Positions 35,852-44,151 of a stretch of 64,000 bases of DNA are shown here, in pieces. The translations under genes and the position numbers were made by a program. Below the pieces are notes generated by a model that worked only from the letters and a program-made list of their open reading frames with translations, did not search any database and had not been told where the DNA came from. Source of the DNA: Roseovarius sp. M141 (GTDB lineage Bacteria > Pseudomonadota > Alphaproteobacteria > Rhodobacterales > Rhodobacteraceae); NCBI RefSeq assembly GCF_024355225.1, contig NZ_VCNH01000008.1:1550001-1614000 (forward strand), given 5' to 3'. The first letter of the stretch is position 1. Each line of letters starts with the position of its first letter.

Positions 35852-36447
35852 CCCGAAATGCCACATTCTGGGACCGCCGCCGCGCCGCCGTCGAGGCCGA
35901 GGCAGATGCGACTGCCGCCGCCCGGCAGGCCGCAGTTGATGTGCGCCAGCAGCAGGCCCTCGCTGAGAAAAGCGATGATGAGATCTTGGCGGAGTTGGAT
36001 CTGCCCGACCCCGAAACGTTGACCAAAGGGGATGATTTCGCCGCGTTCATGGCCAAGGCGGTCCCCGAGCACATACGCAAACGCGCGCTGCGCAAGCTGT
36101 GGCGCAGCAATCCGGTACTGGCCTGCGTCGACGGGCTGAACGATTACGACGATGACTATCTGGCCGGCAGCTATGGCAATGCACCGATTCAGACCAGCTA
36201 TCAGGTCGGCAAGGGGCTGCTGGCGCATGTGCTGGAGGTCGCGCAGCCGCAAGAATCGAGCGACGATGATCTGACGCCACTCGACAAAGAAGAGAAGTCG
36301 GCACAGTATGATACCGACAGAGACCCGGTCGTCGCAGACGAGATGCAAGCGCCGGATCCGGCAGCGGACATGGAACCGGCGCCGCAAGACGCAGACCACG
36401 GCAAACCGCGCCGGATGGTTTTTCACTTTGACGGGGACAGCGCATGA
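35848..36447 (+). CDS. DUF3306 domain-containing protein
   Basis: 199 aa. The N-terminal FWDRRRAAVEAEADATAAAR is a charged helix. The core has LPDPETLTKGDDFAAFMAKA, then RKRALRKLWRSNPVLACVDG, and the C-terminal third is acidic and probably disordered. It overlaps DUF3305 and the TorD-like gene by four bases each, so the three are translated as a unit. Presumed assembly factor for the dehydrogenase. Confidence 0.82.
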   Translation: MTRNATFWDRRRAAVEAEADATAAARQAAVDVRQQQALAEKSDDEILAELDLPDPETLTKGDDFAAFMAKAVPEHIRKRALRKLWRSNPVLACVDGLNDYDDDYLAGSYGNAPIQTSYQVGKGLLAHVLEVAQPQESSDDDLTPLDKEEKSAQYDTDRDPVVADEMQAPDPAADMEPAPQDADHGKPRRMVFHFDGDSA

Positions 36448-37052
36448 CATTGGCACACGCCCAACCGCAGATCGACGAAGAGGATCGCCTGCGCGCCGAT
36501 CTTTACAATTATCTCGGGGTCATGCTGGCGGGTCCGCCGGACGAACTGCTGCTGGCGCAGACCGCAGCGCTGAGCGGCGACGCCTCACCCTTGGGGCAGG
36601 CGATCGAAGGTCTGGCGCGCGTTGCGATAGTAACCAGGCCCAAATCCGCCCTCACGGAATACAACGCCTTGTTCATCGGCATTGGGCGCGGCGAACTGCT
36701 GCCCTATGCCAGCTACTACATGACCGGATTCCTGAACGAAAAGCCGCTGGCCAATTTGCGCGCCGACATGGCGACCCTCGCAATGACACGGGCGGAAAAC
36801 ACGTTCGAGCCGGAGGACAACATTGCCTCGCTGATGGAAATGATGGGCGGCATGATCGTCGGGCGCTTTGGCGCTGCGGCATCGCTGGCGCGCCAGAAAG
36901 AGTTCTACAGCAAACATATCCGCCCGTGGGCCCCGCATTTCTTTGCGGATCTGCAGGGGGCCAAGGCATCGGTGCTGTATGCCTCAGTCGGGGCCGTCGG
37001 GGCCGAGTTTTTGACTGTCGAACAAGAAGCATTTCGCATGATGGCAGGCTGA
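36444..37052 (+). CDS. TorD family molybdoenzyme chaperone
   Basis: 202-aa all-helical chaperone of the TorD/DmsD type. It shows LYNYLGVMLAGPPDELLLAQ, then EYNALFIGIGRGELLPYASY and HIRPWAPHFFADLQGA. The family binds the twin-arginine leader of a molybdoenzyme until the cofactor is inserted. Here it precedes two genes with twin-arginine leaders, which are its likely clients. Confidence 0.87.
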   Translation: MTLAHAQPQIDEEDRLRADLYNYLGVMLAGPPDELLLAQTAALSGDASPLGQAIEGLARVAIVTRPKSALTEYNALFIGIGRGELLPYASYYMTGFLNEKPLANLRADMATLAMTRAENTFEPEDNIASLMEMMGGMIVGRFGAAASLARQKEFYSKHIRPWAPHFFADLQGAKASVLYASVGAVGAEFLTVEQEAFRMMAG

Positions 37053-37116
37053 GGCCCGCCCATTGAGCGGCGGCAGGGGTCGCCGAAGTAAGACAACAGG
37101 GAAAGGACGCACTCAA

Positions 37117-37305
37117 ATGGCTGACACGAAACAGGGCACGACCCGCCGGAATTTCCTGAAGATCGCCGGAACCGCAGTTCCGGGTGTCGTGGCGGTTGCC
37201 GCCGGCAGCGCGGCGCAATCGGCACCGGCCGAAGTCGATCCGTCATCGCAAGTGATGCAGGACACGGAACATACACGCGCCTATCTGGAAAGCACCCGCT
37301 TCTAG
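37117..37305 (+). CDS. Small twin-arginine signal protein of the FDH operon
   Basis: 62-aa protein with a Tat leader (TTRRNFLKIAGTAVPGVVAV) and only about 30 residues after it (DPSSQVMQDTEHTRAYLEST). The ribosome binding site GGGAAAGGA lies upstream of ATG 37117. Such small Tat proteins are found directly before formate dehydrogenase alpha genes and may travel with the complex or act as an anchor. There are no cofactor motifs. Confidence 0.78.
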   Translation: MADTKQGTTRRNFLKIAGTAVPGVVAVAAGSAAQSAPAEVDPSSQVMQDTEHTRAYLESTRF

Positions 37306-37393
37306 GCCAGCGCCGCCCGCCTGAAAACATGAAGGGCAGAGGCATTTGACAGGTACCAAGACTGCGGGCAACGCAGATGTAGGGAGAAAGACC

Positions 37394-40300
37394 ATGCTCA
37401 GGAAAAAGACAAATGGCAGCGCACGCCGGTCGGCACGAACGCCCGCTGCAAGCGCCGCCGCAACGGGCGTTGACCGCCGTACATTCCTGCGCGGTTCGGG
37501 CCTTGCCATCGGCGGCCTGGCCGCTGTTGCCGCAACCGGCGGCACGGTGTCGCGCGCCACGGCGCAAACCGCAGCGGCGCGGGCGATCGAGACCAAGAAA
37601 TCCGTCTGCACCCACTGCTCGGTCGGATGCACCGTGATCGCCGAAGTCGATAACGGCGTCTGGACGGGGCAGGAGCCCGGTTTTGACAGCCCGTTCAACC
37701 TTGGCTCGCATTGCGCCAAGGGGGCCTCGGTACGCGAACATGCCCATGGCGAGCGGCGCCTGAAATACCCGATGAAAAAGGAAAACGGCGAATGGGTCCG
37801 CCTTAGCTGGGAACAGGCGATCAACGAGATCGGCGACGGCATGATGAAGATCCGCGACGAAAGCGGACCGGATTCCGTCTATTGGCTGGGCTCTGCCAAG
37901 CACAGCAATGAACAGGCCTATCTGTTCCGCAAGTTCGCCGCCTATTGGGGCACCAACAACGTCGACCATCAGGCGCGCATCTGCCACTCGACCACCGTGG
38001 CCGGTGTGGCAAATACATGGGGCTACGGCGCCATGACCAACAGCTATAACGACATCCACAATTCCAAGGCGATGTTCCTGATCGGCTCCAACCCTGCCGA
38101 GGCGCACCCGGTTTCCCTGCTGCATATTCTGAAGGCGAAAGAGCAGAACAACGCCCCGCTGATCGTCTGCGATCCGCGCTTCACGCGCACCGCGGCGCAT
38201 GCGGATGAATATGTGCGCTTTCGCCCCGGCAGCGACGTGGCGCTGGTGTGGGGCATCCTGTGGCACATTTTCGAGAACAAGTGGGAGGACAAGGAGTTCA
38301 TCCGCACCCGTGTCTGGGGCATGGACCAGATCCGCGACGAGGTGAAAAACTGGACCCCCGAAGAGGTCGAGCGCGTGACCGGCACCCCCGGCGCGCAGCT
38401 GGAGCGTGTCGCGCGCACGCTGGTCAACAACCGCCCCGGCACCGTGATCTGGTGCATGGGCGGCACCCAGCACAGCAACGGCAACAACAACACCCGCGCC
38501 TATTGCATCCTGCAACTGGCCCTTGGGAACATGGGGCATGCGGGCGGTGGCACCAACATTTTCCGCGGGCATGATAACGTGCAGGGCGCCACGGACCTTG
38601 GGGTTCTGGCCGATACATTGCCGGGCTATTACGGCCTTACGGAGGGTTCCTGGGCGCATTGGGCGCGTGTGTGGGAGGAAGACCTCGACTGGCTCAAGGG
38701 GCGGTTTTCCGATGCAAGCGTCGACGACACCCCGATGATGAACCTGACCGGCATCCCGGTCAGCCGCTGGATCGACGGGGTGCTGGAGGACAAGGCCAAC
38801 CTTGACCAGCCCGACAACACCCGCGCGATGGTTCTCTGGGGTCACGCGCCGAATTCGCAAACCCGCATGAAGGAAATGAAGACCGCGATGGAGCGGCTGG
38901 ATATGCTGGTCGTGGTGGACCCCTATCCGACCGTGTCCGCCGTGATGCAGGATCGCACCGATGGCGTCTATCTGCTGCCGGCCTGCACGCAGTTCGAGAC
39001 GCGCGGCTCTGCCACCGCCTCCAACCGGTCGCTGCAATGGCGCGAGAAGATCTTTGATCCGCTGTTTGAATCGCTGCCCGATCATACGATCATGGCAAAG
39101 TTCTCGGAAAAATTCGGCTTTCACGACCGCATGTTCCGCAACATCGCGATTGACGAGGGCGGCGAGCCGAATGTCGAGGACATCACCCGCGAATTCAACC
39201 GCGGCATGTGGACCATCGGCTATACCGGCCAAAGCCCTGAGCGCATGAAGATGCATATGGCCAATCAGCACACCTTTGACCGCACGACGCTGCGCGCCAA
39301 TGGCGGTCCGGCCGATGGCGATGTCTACGGGATGCCGTGGCCCTGCTGGGGCACCGCCGAGATGAATCACCCCGGCACGCCCATTCTGTATGATCTGTCG
39401 ACCCCCGTGGCCGAAGGCGGCCTGACCTTCCGCGCCCGTTTCGGTGTGGAGCGTGACGGCGACAACCTGCTGGCCGAAGGCGTCTACTCCAAAGGGTCCG
39501 AGATCAAGGACGGCTACCCGGAATTCACCGTGCAAATGCTGCGTGATCTGGGTTGGGATGGCGATCTGACCGAAGACGAAAAGGCCAGCATCAACCGCGT
39601 GGCGGGCTATCCTGATGGTGCACCGCTGACGACCGAGCCCGCCGATGATGGCGGCTCGAATGAAAACGAAGAAGTGGGCGAGACCTCGCAGCAGGGCGAA
39701 ATACCGTCGGATTTCGAGGAGAAGACGGGCGGCGTAAACTGGAAAACCGACCTGTCGGGCGGTATCCAGCGAGTTGCCATCGCGCATGGCTGCGCGCCTT
39801 TCGGCAACGCCAAGGCCCGCGCCGTGGTCTGGACCTTCCCCGACCCGGTGCCGCTGCACCGCGAGCCGCTCTATTCCAACCGCCGCGACCTTGTGACCGA
39901 CTACCCGACCTACGAGGACAAGAAATTCTGGCGCGTGCCCACGATGTACTCTTCGATCCAGAACAACGATTTTTCGCAGGATTACCCGATCATCCTGACC
40001 TCGGGCCGTCTGGTCGAATACGAGGGCGGCGGCGAGGAAACCCGGTCCAACCCGTGGCTGGCGGAATTGCAGCAGGACATGTTCGTCGAAATCAACACCC
40101 GCGATGCCAACAATCTGGGCATTCGTGACGGCGCACAGGTCTGGGTCGAAGGGCCCGAGGGCGGCAAGGTCAAGGTGATGGCCATGGTGACCGAGCGGGT
40201 GGGCACCGGCGTGGCCTTCATGCCGTTCCACTTTGGCGGGCATTTCGAGGGCAAGGACCTGCGCGACAAATACCCCGAAGGGGCCGACCCCTACGTGTTG

Positions 40301-40396
40301 GGGGAATCGTGTAACCTGGCACAGACCTATGGCTATGACAGCGTAACCCAGATGCAGGAGACCAAGGCGACTCTCTGCAAGATCTGGACAGCATAA
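37394..40396 (+). CDS. fdhA: Formate dehydrogenase alpha subunit (molybdopterin, FDH3 type)
   Basis: 1,000-aa catalytic subunit exported by Tat (DRRTFLRGSGLAIGGLAAVA). It binds one [4Fe-4S] cluster (VCTHCSVGCTV with a later Cys in GSHCAKG) and bis-MGD. The metal ligand is Cys, not selenocysteine, in QARICHSTTVAGVANTWGYG, with the catalytic His next to it. The C-terminal dinucleotide-binding domain ends near QTYGYDSVTQMQETKATL. ATG 37394 with AGGGAGAAAG upstream is chosen over TTG 37346. It oxidises formate in the periplasm and passes electrons to the beta and gamma subunits. Confidence 0.92.
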   Translation: MLRKKTNGSARRSARTPAASAAATGVDRRTFLRGSGLAIGGLAAVAATGGTVSRATAQTAAARAIETKKSVCTHCSVGCTVIAEVDNGVWTGQEPGFDSPFNLGSHCAKGASVREHAHGERRLKYPMKKENGEWVRLSWEQAINEIGDGMMKIRDESGPDSVYWLGSAKHSNEQAYLFRKFAAYWGTNNVDHQARICHSTTVAGVANTWGYGAMTNSYNDIHNSKAMFLIGSNPAEAHPVSLLHILKAKEQNNAPLIVCDPRFTRTAAHADEYVRFRPGSDVALVWGILWHIFENKWEDKEFIRTRVWGMDQIRDEVKNWTPEEVERVTGTPGAQLERVARTLVNNRPGTVIWCMGGTQHSNGNNNTRAYCILQLALGNMGHAGGGTNIFRGHDNVQGATDLGVLADTLPGYYGLTEGSWAHWARVWEEDLDWLKGRFSDASVDDTPMMNLTGIPVSRWIDGVLEDKANLDQPDNTRAMVLWGHAPNSQTRMKEMKTAMERLDMLVVVDPYPTVSAVMQDRTDGVYLLPACTQFETRGSATASNRSLQWREKIFDPLFESLPDHTIMAKFSEKFGFHDRMFRNIAIDEGGEPNVEDITREFNRGMWTIGYTGQSPERMKMHMANQHTFDRTTLRANGGPADGDVYGMPWPCWGTAEMNHPGTPILYDLSTPVAEGGLTFRARFGVERDGDNLLAEGVYSKGSEIKDGYPEFTVQMLRDLGWDGDLTEDEKASINRVAGYPDGAPLTTEPADDGGSNENEEVGETSQQGEIPSDFEEKTGGVNWKTDLSGGIQRVAIAHGCAPFGNAKARAVVWTFPDPVPLHREPLYSNRRDLVTDYPTYEDKKFWRVPTMYSSIQNNDFSQDYPIILTSGRLVEYEGGGEETRSNPWLAELQQDMFVEINTRDANNLGIRDGAQVWVEGPEGGKVKVMAMVTERVGTGVAFMPFHFGGHFEGKDLRDKYPEGADPYVLGESCNLAQTYGYDSVTQMQETKATLCKIWTA

Positions 40397-40409
40397 GAGG
40401 AGATTGATC

Positions 40410-41003
40410 ATGGCCAGAGCAAAGTTTCTCTGCGACGCTGAACGCTGCATCGAATGCAACGCGTGCGTCACCGCATGTAAAAACGAACACGAGGTTCCGT
40501 GGGGCATCAACCGCCGCAAGGTGGTGACCATCAATGACGGCAAACCGGGCGAACGCTCGATTTCCGTGGCGTGCATGCACTGCTCGGACGCGCCCTGCAT
40601 GGCGGTTTGTCCGGTGGATTGTTTTTACCAGACGGATGACGGGATCGTGCTGCACTCCAAGGACCTGTGCATCGGCTGCGGCTATTGCTTTTACGCCTGC
40701 CCGTTTGGCGCGCCGCAATACCCGCAGGCGGGCAATTTCGGATCGCGCGGCAAGATGGACAAATGCACCTTCTGCGCAGGTGGCCCCGAGGAAAACCACT
40801 CGGCCGCCGAGTTCGCCAAATACGGGCGCAACCGGATCGCCGAGGGCAAGCTGCCGATCTGCGCCGAGATGTGCTCGACCAAGGCGCTGTTGGCAGGGGA
40901 TGGTGATGACGTTTCCAGCATCTACCGCGAGCGGATCGTCGCACGTGGCTTTGGTGCGGGCGCGTGGGGCTGGGGCACAGCCTACGGCGAGAAGGGCGGA
41001 TAA
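40410..41003 (+). CDS. fdh3B: Formate dehydrogenase FDH3 beta subunit (4Fe-4S)
   Basis: 197-aa electron-transfer subunit with four clusters of Cys: CIECNACVTACKNEH, CMHCSDAPCMAVCPVDC, CIGCGYCFYACPFGAPQ and CTFC with a later CAEMC. It carries electrons from the alpha subunit to the cytochrome b subunit. The ribosome binding site AGAGGAGA lies before ATG 40410. There is no leader of its own, so it is exported with the alpha subunit. Confidence 0.93.
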   Translation: MARAKFLCDAERCIECNACVTACKNEHEVPWGINRRKVVTINDGKPGERSISVACMHCSDAPCMAVCPVDCFYQTDDGIVLHSKDLCIGCGYCFYACPFGAPQYPQAGNFGSRGKMDKCTFCAGGPEENHSAAEFAKYGRNRIAEGKLPICAEMCSTKALLAGDGDDVSSIYRERIVARGFGAGAWGWGTAYGEKGG

Positions 41004-41082
41004 TTTGCCCTCCTGCTTGGATTGGCGGGGCGACCCTCAAGGGGGTCGCCCGGCCGCTGCGACACAACAAAGGATCGCCCGG

Positions 41083-42267
41083 ATGCTTCGCTTCTTCGCA
41101 GTATTTGCCCTCGTTTGCGGCCTTCTGACTCCGGCCTTGGCACAGGAGGCCACGGTCAACCCGCGCGCTGAAACCGGCGGGGCGCAAACGCTGGACGATA
41201 TCATGCGCAGGCAGGCGCAGCAGAAGGTTGACGATACATTCCGGCGCTCTGAAACCGGCGATCCCGAGGCGGCGGCCCCGATCACGGCCCCCCTTGGCAC
41301 ACGAGGCGGGCAATCCGACCCCGACCTGTGGCGCGCGCTGCGCTATGATACGGCGGATGTCACGACCCAATCGCGCGGCCCTGCTGCGACGACGCTCATT
41401 CAGGACGGCGGAATGTGGTGGCTGAAATTCCGCGAAGGCCCGCTGTTGATCTACGGCGCGGCCCTGCTGGGGGGCACATTGGTGCTGCTGGCGCTGTTCT
41501 ACCTGATCCGCGGGCGCATTCGCATCGAGGGCGCGAAAACCGGCCAGACGATCACCCGCTTTAGCGGGGTAGAGCGGTTCGGTCATTGGCTGTTGGCAAG
41601 TTCGTTTCTCATCCTTGGCGTGACCGGTCTGATTTCGCTGTTCGGGCGCAAGGTGCTGATACCTGCCTTTGGCCATGATGCGTTCTCGACCCTCGCGATT
41701 GGCACCAAATGGGTGCACAATAACGTCTCTTGGGCGTTCATCGTGGCGCTCGTCATCATCTTTGTCTTCTGGGTCGTTCATAATCTGCCTGATCGCACAG
41801 ACCTGAATTGGCTGGCGAAAGGTGGCGGTATTTTCGGCAGCAGCCATCCGCCTGCCAAGAAATTCAACGCAGGTCAGAAACTGATCTTCTGGTCGGTGAT
41901 TGTGTTGGGTGGGTCGATTTCGGCGTCGGGCATTTCCCTGCTGTTTCCGTTCGATTTCAACATGTTCGGGCCAACTTTTCATGCACTGAATGAATGGGGC
42001 GTGCCGGGCTGGGTCGGGTTGGACCCGCTACACTACCCCCTGTCCCCACAGGAAGAGATGCAATACACGCAGCTTTGGCATGCCATCGTCAGCCTTGTTC
42101 TGACCGCCATCATCTTTGCGCATATCTATATCGGCAGCATCGGAATGGAGGGTGCATTCGACGCTATGGGCAGCGGTGACGTGGAAGAGCAATGGGCCCG
42201 CGAACACCACAGCCTATGGGTCGAAGAAGTGCAGGAGGCCGAATTGCGTCACGGCAGGGAAACCTAG
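41083..42267 (+). CDS. Formate dehydrogenase gamma subunit (cytochrome b)
   Basis: 394-aa membrane subunit. A cleavable leader (FFAVFALVCGLLTPALAQ) and a periplasmic region of about 100 residues precede an anchor helix and the four-helix FdnI-type cytochrome b core. Heme ligands are among the His residues in RFSGVERFGHWLLA, KWVHNNVSW, FWVVHNLPDRTD and WHAIVSLVLTAIIFAHIYIG. It passes electrons to the quinone pool. It is the last large subunit gene of the operon. Confidence 0.9.
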   Translation: MLRFFAVFALVCGLLTPALAQEATVNPRAETGGAQTLDDIMRRQAQQKVDDTFRRSETGDPEAAAPITAPLGTRGGQSDPDLWRALRYDTADVTTQSRGPAATTLIQDGGMWWLKFREGPLLIYGAALLGGTLVLLALFYLIRGRIRIEGAKTGQTITRFSGVERFGHWLLASSFLILGVTGLISLFGRKVLIPAFGHDAFSTLAIGTKWVHNNVSWAFIVALVIIFVFWVVHNLPDRTDLNWLAKGGGIFGSSHPPAKKFNAGQKLIFWSVIVLGGSISASGISLLFPFDFNMFGPTFHALNEWGVPGWVGLDPLHYPLSPQEEMQYTQLWHAIVSLVLTAIIFAHIYIGSIGMEGAFDAMGSGDVEEQWAREHHSLWVEEVQEAELRHGRET

Positions 42268-42268
42268 A

Positions 42269-42400
42269 ATGAAAGCGTTCTTGATAGCATTGGTCGCGTT
42301 GGGCGTGATCACAATTGGCGCGAACCAGATATTGAAGTTCGGGAGTTTCTCAGCCGAGGCTGTTTCGGCGTCGACGGCCAATGTCAGAATCCACGACTAG
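42269..42400 (+). CDS. 43-aa single-span membrane peptide at the end of the FDH operon
   Basis: Starts one base after the gamma stop (TAGAATG) and encodes KAFLIALVALGVITIGANQI followed by a short polar tail. The hydrophobic segment could be a membrane helix or an uncleaved leader. Its position suggests a small accessory subunit, but no family is recognised. Confidence 0.5.
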   Translation: MKAFLIALVALGVITIGANQILKFGSFSAEAVSASTANVRIHD

Positions 42401-42552
42401 CGCGGCTTTACGCCCGCATCTGGCGGCTGTCTGACCGTGACTGCCGTCCAATTCTGGCTGTGTCGCGGCGTGCCAATCATCACGCGCCAGTCATCAATTG
42501 TCTTGAAATCGGCGCACGAGTCTGCGACGAAAGAAGAGATGGTGACGGATCG

Positions 42553-42718
42553 GTTTTGGCCTGTTCGTCATAATAGGGAACATGGTGCGGGCGCTTGCCC
42601 AATTCCGTGACTGCCCCCGCAACTGTAAGCGGTGAGCGATCCTGAGTGACGCCACTGGGCCCCAAAGCCCGGGAAGGTTCAGGACAGCTTTGACCCGCGA
42701 GTCAGGAGACCTGCCATC
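42553..42718 (+). ncRNA. Cobalamin (adenosylcobalamin-class) riboswitch
   Basis: Ordered conserved elements of the B12 riboswitch are present: AATAGGGAACATGGTGCGGG near 42572, CCGCAACTGTAAGCGG at 42617-42632, GCCACTGGG from 42651, CCCGGGAAGG near 42668, and the B12 box AGTCAGGAGACCTGCC at 42700-42715. It is on the plus strand, about 135 bases before the first gene it could control (42854). B12 binding would lower expression of that gene and of the BtuF-like gene. Confidence 0.93.
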
Positions 42719-42853
42719 TCCGGTGCCTTCGGCGCCGTAGCCACCTTAACCCGGGCGGGGTGCCTCGGAGAAAGAGCAGAGCGAGATGGACCTGACAGGC
42801 CCGAATTCGACCCTGAGCTATCTGTACACCCGCGCCTTTGCGCGGAGGGCGCG

Positions 42854-43156
42854 ATGCAGATTGAACGAACACTTACACAACTTCAGGTGAAACCGTCATC
42901 GCCGCAGCGGGCGCGCGAGCTGGGCCAGCTGGGCTATATGCAATGGCTGGGCGGGCTGCCCGGACATGCCGATTACAATGCCGAGGCCGCGCGCGCCTAT
43001 CTCATGGCGGTGGATTTCATCGAAACCGATCCGACGATCGCCGTTTTTTGCGAACTGCTCTGTGCGTCCATGCGGCAGCCCTTGCAGCCGCTGGATTTGG
43101 CCCTGCCCAAGCCTGCGCGGCGCGGTGGCGCACGCGCGCGGCGCAGCTGTCTTTGA
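42854..43156 (+). CDS. Hypothetical protein downstream of the cobalamin riboswitch
   Basis: 100-aa soluble, helical protein (QRARELGQLGYMQWLGGLPG, then EAARAYLMAVDFIETDPTIA) with a basic tail. CGGAGG lies five bases before the ATG, so translation is likely. No domain is recognised. It is the first gene after the riboswitch and 148 bases before the BtuF-like gene, so it is presumably B12-regulated. Confidence 0.6.
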   Translation: MQIERTLTQLQVKPSSPQRARELGQLGYMQWLGGLPGHADYNAEAARAYLMAVDFIETDPTIAVFCELLCASMRQPLQPLDLALPKPARRGGARARRSCL

Positions 43157-43304
43157 TCGCATCGTTCGGGGGAGAAGGCTCAGCAAAGCGAAGCAACGTC
43201 CTGAAAACCAAAGCACAGCGGCCGGGGGCGTATCCATGTCTCTGGGCGATCGGGTCTGATTGGGGTAGGGCTGGCGGCAACTTTCCCTGCCGGAGCGTTT
43301 TGAT

Positions 43305-44081
43305 ATGCGCACTTTCCCGCCCGAACGTATCGTCTGCCTGACCGAAGAGACCGTCGAAACGCTGTATCTTCTGGGGCAGGAGGACCGTATCGTCGGGGTG
43401 TCCGGCTATGCCGTGCGCCCCGCCCGCGTGCGCTGCGAAAAGCCGCGCGTATCAGCATTTACGTCGGCGGATATCCCGAAAATCATGGCGCTGGAGCCCG
43501 ATCTGGTGCTGACCTTTTCCGACCTTCAGGCCGACATCGCTGCGGCGCTGTTGCGGCAGGGCGTCACCGTCTTTGGTTACAACCAGCGGGACGTGGCGGG
43601 GATCCTTGCCATGATCCGGTCGCTGGGGGCGCTGGTTGGTGTGGCGGATCGCGCCGAAGCGCTGGCCGCCGGATATGAGGCACGGCTGGCTGGGATCGCG
43701 GCGCGCGCCAAGGGCCGGGCGCGGCCGGTCGTTTATTTCGAAGAATGGGACGAACCGATGATTTCGGGTATCCGCTGGGTCAGCCAACTGGTCGAGATCG
43801 CGGGCGGGCGCGATGCCTTTCCCGAACTATCCGCGCAAAAGGCCGCAAAGGACCGGATCCTGACCTCCCGGCAGGTGATCGACGCGCGGCCCGATATTAT
43901 CCTGGCCTCATGGTGTGGCAAGAAGGTGCGTCCCGAAAAGATCGCTGCGCGCCCCGGCTGGGACACGATTCCGGCGGTGCGGAACGGGCGCATTCATGAA
44001 ATCAAGTCGCCGCTGATCCTCCAGCCCGGCCCGGCGGCGTTGACCGACGGGCTGGAGGCAATCTGTGACGCGCTGGGCTAA
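43305..44081 (+). CDS. Cobalamin-binding protein, BtuF-like, without signal peptide
   Basis: 258-aa class III periplasmic-binding-protein fold. The N-terminus reads RIVCLTEETVETLYLLGQED, and SGYAVRP and LEPDLVLTFSDLQADIAAAL match BtuF-type B12 binders. Unlike exported BtuF it has no leader sequence, and no btuC or btuD lies nearby. It may act in the cytoplasm, or the true start or export route is not visible. The upstream B12 riboswitch supports a corrinoid ligand. Confidence 0.8.
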   Translation: MRTFPPERIVCLTEETVETLYLLGQEDRIVGVSGYAVRPARVRCEKPRVSAFTSADIPKIMALEPDLVLTFSDLQADIAAALLRQGVTVFGYNQRDVAGILAMIRSLGALVGVADRAEALAAGYEARLAGIAARAKGRARPVVYFEEWDEPMISGIRWVSQLVEIAGGRDAFPELSAQKAAKDRILTSRQVIDARPDIILASWCGKKVRPEKIAARPGWDTIPAVRNGRIHEIKSPLILQPGPAALTDGLEAICDALG

Positions 44082-44082
44082 A

Positions 44083-44150
44083 GCGTTTCGCCCTAGACCC
44101 GGGGCACTCGGTTAAGGTGAAACGCGTGCAACGCTCGTAGGTTGCGCTGC
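44083..44150. terminator. Inverted repeats between convergent genes
   Basis: GCGTTTCGCC at 44083-44092 pairs with GGTGAAACGC at 44116-44125, including one G-T pair, with a 23-base loop. A smaller GCAAC/GTTGC hairpin follows. They lie between the convergent btuF-like and gbcB-like genes and could be a bidirectional terminator or a dispersed repeat. Confidence 0.4.
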
Positions 44151-44151
44151 G

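Noticed and set aside
37394..40396. Selenocysteine-type formate dehydrogenase
   Set aside because: There is no in-frame TGA. The metal ligand position reads as Cys in ARICHST.
36905..40600. Open minus-strand frame of 1,231 codons opposite the formate dehydrogenase genes
   Set aside because: It is a mirror of the high-GC fdhA codons on the plus strand. It has no family motif, and the plus-strand protein is unmistakable.
42786..42890. 34-codon frame between the riboswitch and the 100-aa gene
   Set aside because: It overlaps the better-supported gene at 42854, which has its own ribosome binding site. It shows no conserved feature and could at most be a leader peptide.
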